Assembly (NCBI GenBank): GCA_964515555.1
Contig: CAZEVY010000170.1
Coordinates: 1-6,071, forward strand
Source: CAZEVY01 sp964515555
Lineage (GTDB): Bacteria; Acidobacteriota; Terriglobia; Bryobacterales; Bryobacteraceae
Direction of reading: 5' to 3'
Length of the DNA stretch: 6,071 nt
Shown: in pieces, positions 4,910 through 6,071 of the stretch
Position numbering within the stretch: position 1 is the first letter of the stretch
Layout of the letters: each line of letters starts with the position of its first letter
The notes under the pieces: model-generated
What the model was told of the DNA's origin: nothing
Seen by the model: only the letters and a program-made list of their open reading frames with translations
Database searches by the model: none
Translations under genes and position numbers: made by a program

Positions 4910-6071
4910 ATGGCGGGTCCTTTGGCCGGCGTGAGGATACTCGACTGCACCACGGTCGTGCTCGGACCTTGGGCGGCCCAGCAACTCGGCGATCTTGGCG
5001 CCGACGTCATCAAGATCGAGCCGCCGGAAGGCGATACCACCCGCCAGCTCGGTCCGGCCCGGAATCCGGGCATGGCCGCCTTCTATCTCGGCTGCAACCG
5101 CTCCAAGCGTTCGATCGTGCTCGATCTCAAGCAGGAGGCCGGGCGCAAGGCGCTCTTCAAACTCGCCGAAACGGCCGACGTGCTGATGCACAACTACCGG
5201 CCGGATCCCGCCAAGCGGCTGGGCGTGGAATACGAAGCTTTCGAAAGGATCAATCCGCGCCTGGTCTACCTCGCGACTTATGGCTACCGCGCGGCGGGCC
5301 CGATGGGTGCCAAGGCGGCCTATGACGACATCATCCAGGCGGGCTCGGGCCTTGCCGCCCTGCAAACCGTGGTCGCCGGGCAGCCGCGATTCCTGCCGAC
5401 GATCGTGGCCGACAAGACCAGTTCCAACGGAGTGGTGTCGGCTCTGCTGGCGGCGCTGTTCGCGCGCGAGCGCACGGGCAGGGGACAGGCTGTCGAAGTA
5501 CCGATGTACGAAACACTCGTCTCCTTCGTCATGGTCGAGCACCTCTACGGCGAGAGCTTCCGGCCGGCGCTCGAATCCGCGGGCTACAAGCGCGTTCTCA
5601 ACAAGGAACGCCGCCCCTACCCGTCGAAGGATGGTTTCTTCGCCTTGCTGCCCTATACCGACAGCCACTGGAAGGAATTCTGCATGCTGGTCGGCCGCGA
5701 GGACCTGGCCAAGGATCCGCGCTTCACCTCGCTCGCCAACCGGCTGAAGAACGTAGAGGCCTACTACGGCACGCTCGCCACGCTGTGCGCGGAGCGCACC
5801 AACGCCGAATGGGTCGAACTCCTGAAGAAGTCGAACGTCCCGCACGGCCCGGTCAACACGCTCGAGGACCTGTTCGTCGATCCGCAGCTGCAGGCGACCG
5901 GCTTTTGGAAAGAGGTCGAGCATCCGACTGAAGGCAGGCTCAGGATGCCGGACATACCGCCGCGATTCAGCAAGACCAAACCGGAGATTGCGCGGCTGCA
6001 GCCGCGGCTCGGCGAGCACAGCGTCGAAGTGCTGCGCGAAGCCGGCTTTACCGCTGCGGAGATCGACGCCA
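4910..6071 (+). CDS. CaiB/BaiF family III CoA-transferase, 3' end beyond the window
   Basis: Moves coenzyme A between carboxylic acids in the cytoplasm; the family includes formyl-CoA transferase, carnitine CoA-transferase and succinyl-CoA-dependent enzymes. 387 residues are visible with no stop, and members usually run about 380-420, so little is missing. Typical signs are the N-terminal LAGVRILDCTTVVLGP (5-20), LGDLGADVIKIEPPEGD (26-42), NRSKRSIVLDLK (63-74), ADVLMHNYRP (89-98), YDDIIQAGSGL (138-148), RTGRGQAVEVPMYE (188-201), and the late VPHGPVNTLEDLFVDPQL (310-327). Asp168 in VADKTS aligns with the catalytic Asp169 of formyl-CoA transferase, which forms the aspartyl-CoA anhydride. The start at 4910 fits both the ribosome-binding site and the usual N-terminus of the family. 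The substrate cannot be read from sequence, and the neighbours give no catabolic context. It is divergent from the small secreted protein gene. Family assignment is firm. Confidence 0.93.
   Translation, partial: MAGPLAGVRILDCTTVVLGPWAAQQLGDLGADVIKIEPPEGDTTRQLGPARNPGMAAFYLGCNRSKRSIVLDLKQEAGRKALFKLAETADVLMHNYRPDPAKRLGVEYEAFERINPRLVYLATYGYRAAGPMGAKAAYDDIIQAGSGLAALQTVVAGQPRFLPTIVADKTSSNGVVSALLAALFARERTGRGQAVEVPMYETLVSFVMVEHLYGESFRPALESAGYKRVLNKERRPYPSKDGFFALLPYTDSHWKEFCMLVGREDLAKDPRFTSLANRLKNVEAYYGTLATLCAERTNAEWVELLKKSNVPHGPVNTLEDLFVDPQLQATGFWKEVEHPTEGRLRMPDIPPRFSKTKPEIARLQPRLGEHSVEVLREAGFTAAEIDA

Noticed and set aside
4841..6019. 392-codon minus-strand frame across the CoA-transferase gene
   Set aside because: The plus strand here encodes an unbroken, well-conserved family III CoA-transferase with its catalytic Asp. 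The antisense product has no recognisable family features.

Overview
This window looks like chromosomal DNA from a GC-rich alphaproteobacterium. High GC content, strong third-position G/C bias and the gene families point towards the Rhodospirillales or Bradyrhizobium/Reyranella-like groups. That placement is an inference from composition and family resemblance; no rRNA or other marker is present.

Layout from left to right. Bases 1-216 hold no gene I can support, only a strong GC-rich stem-loop (112-147) downstream of the first gene. A class I SAM-dependent methyltransferase (217-1068, minus) resembles the mycobacterial phthiotriol-dimycocerosate methyltransferase family. It is divergent, across 95 bp, from a large multidomain signalling protein (1164-4382, plus): a double zinc ribbon, a class III nucleotidyl cyclase domain, a STAND/AAA-type ATPase and a long TPR-like helical tail. 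Sixteen bases beyond its stop, and convergent with it, lies a small secreted Tyr/Pro-rich protein (4399-4704, minus). A 205-bp divergent intergenic region follows, holding a symmetric two-tier dyad centred on 4781. The last gene is a family III (CaiB/BaiF, formyl-CoA-transferase-like) CoA-transferase starting at 4910 and running off the right edge with no stop codon.

The genes do not form an obvious pathway. The order is minus, plus, minus, plus, so each is probably transcribed separately. The two divergent pairs could share control regions. The points most worth a second look are the unusual active-site residues of the cyclase (Arg at the usual base-selecting Lys, His at the usual transition-state Asn), the symmetric dyad between the small secreted protein and the CoA-transferase, and a phthiotriol-methyltransferase-like enzyme in an organism that probably lacks that lipid. 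I see no mobile element, CRISPR array, tRNA or rRNA, and no clear evidence of a new defence or biosynthetic system.
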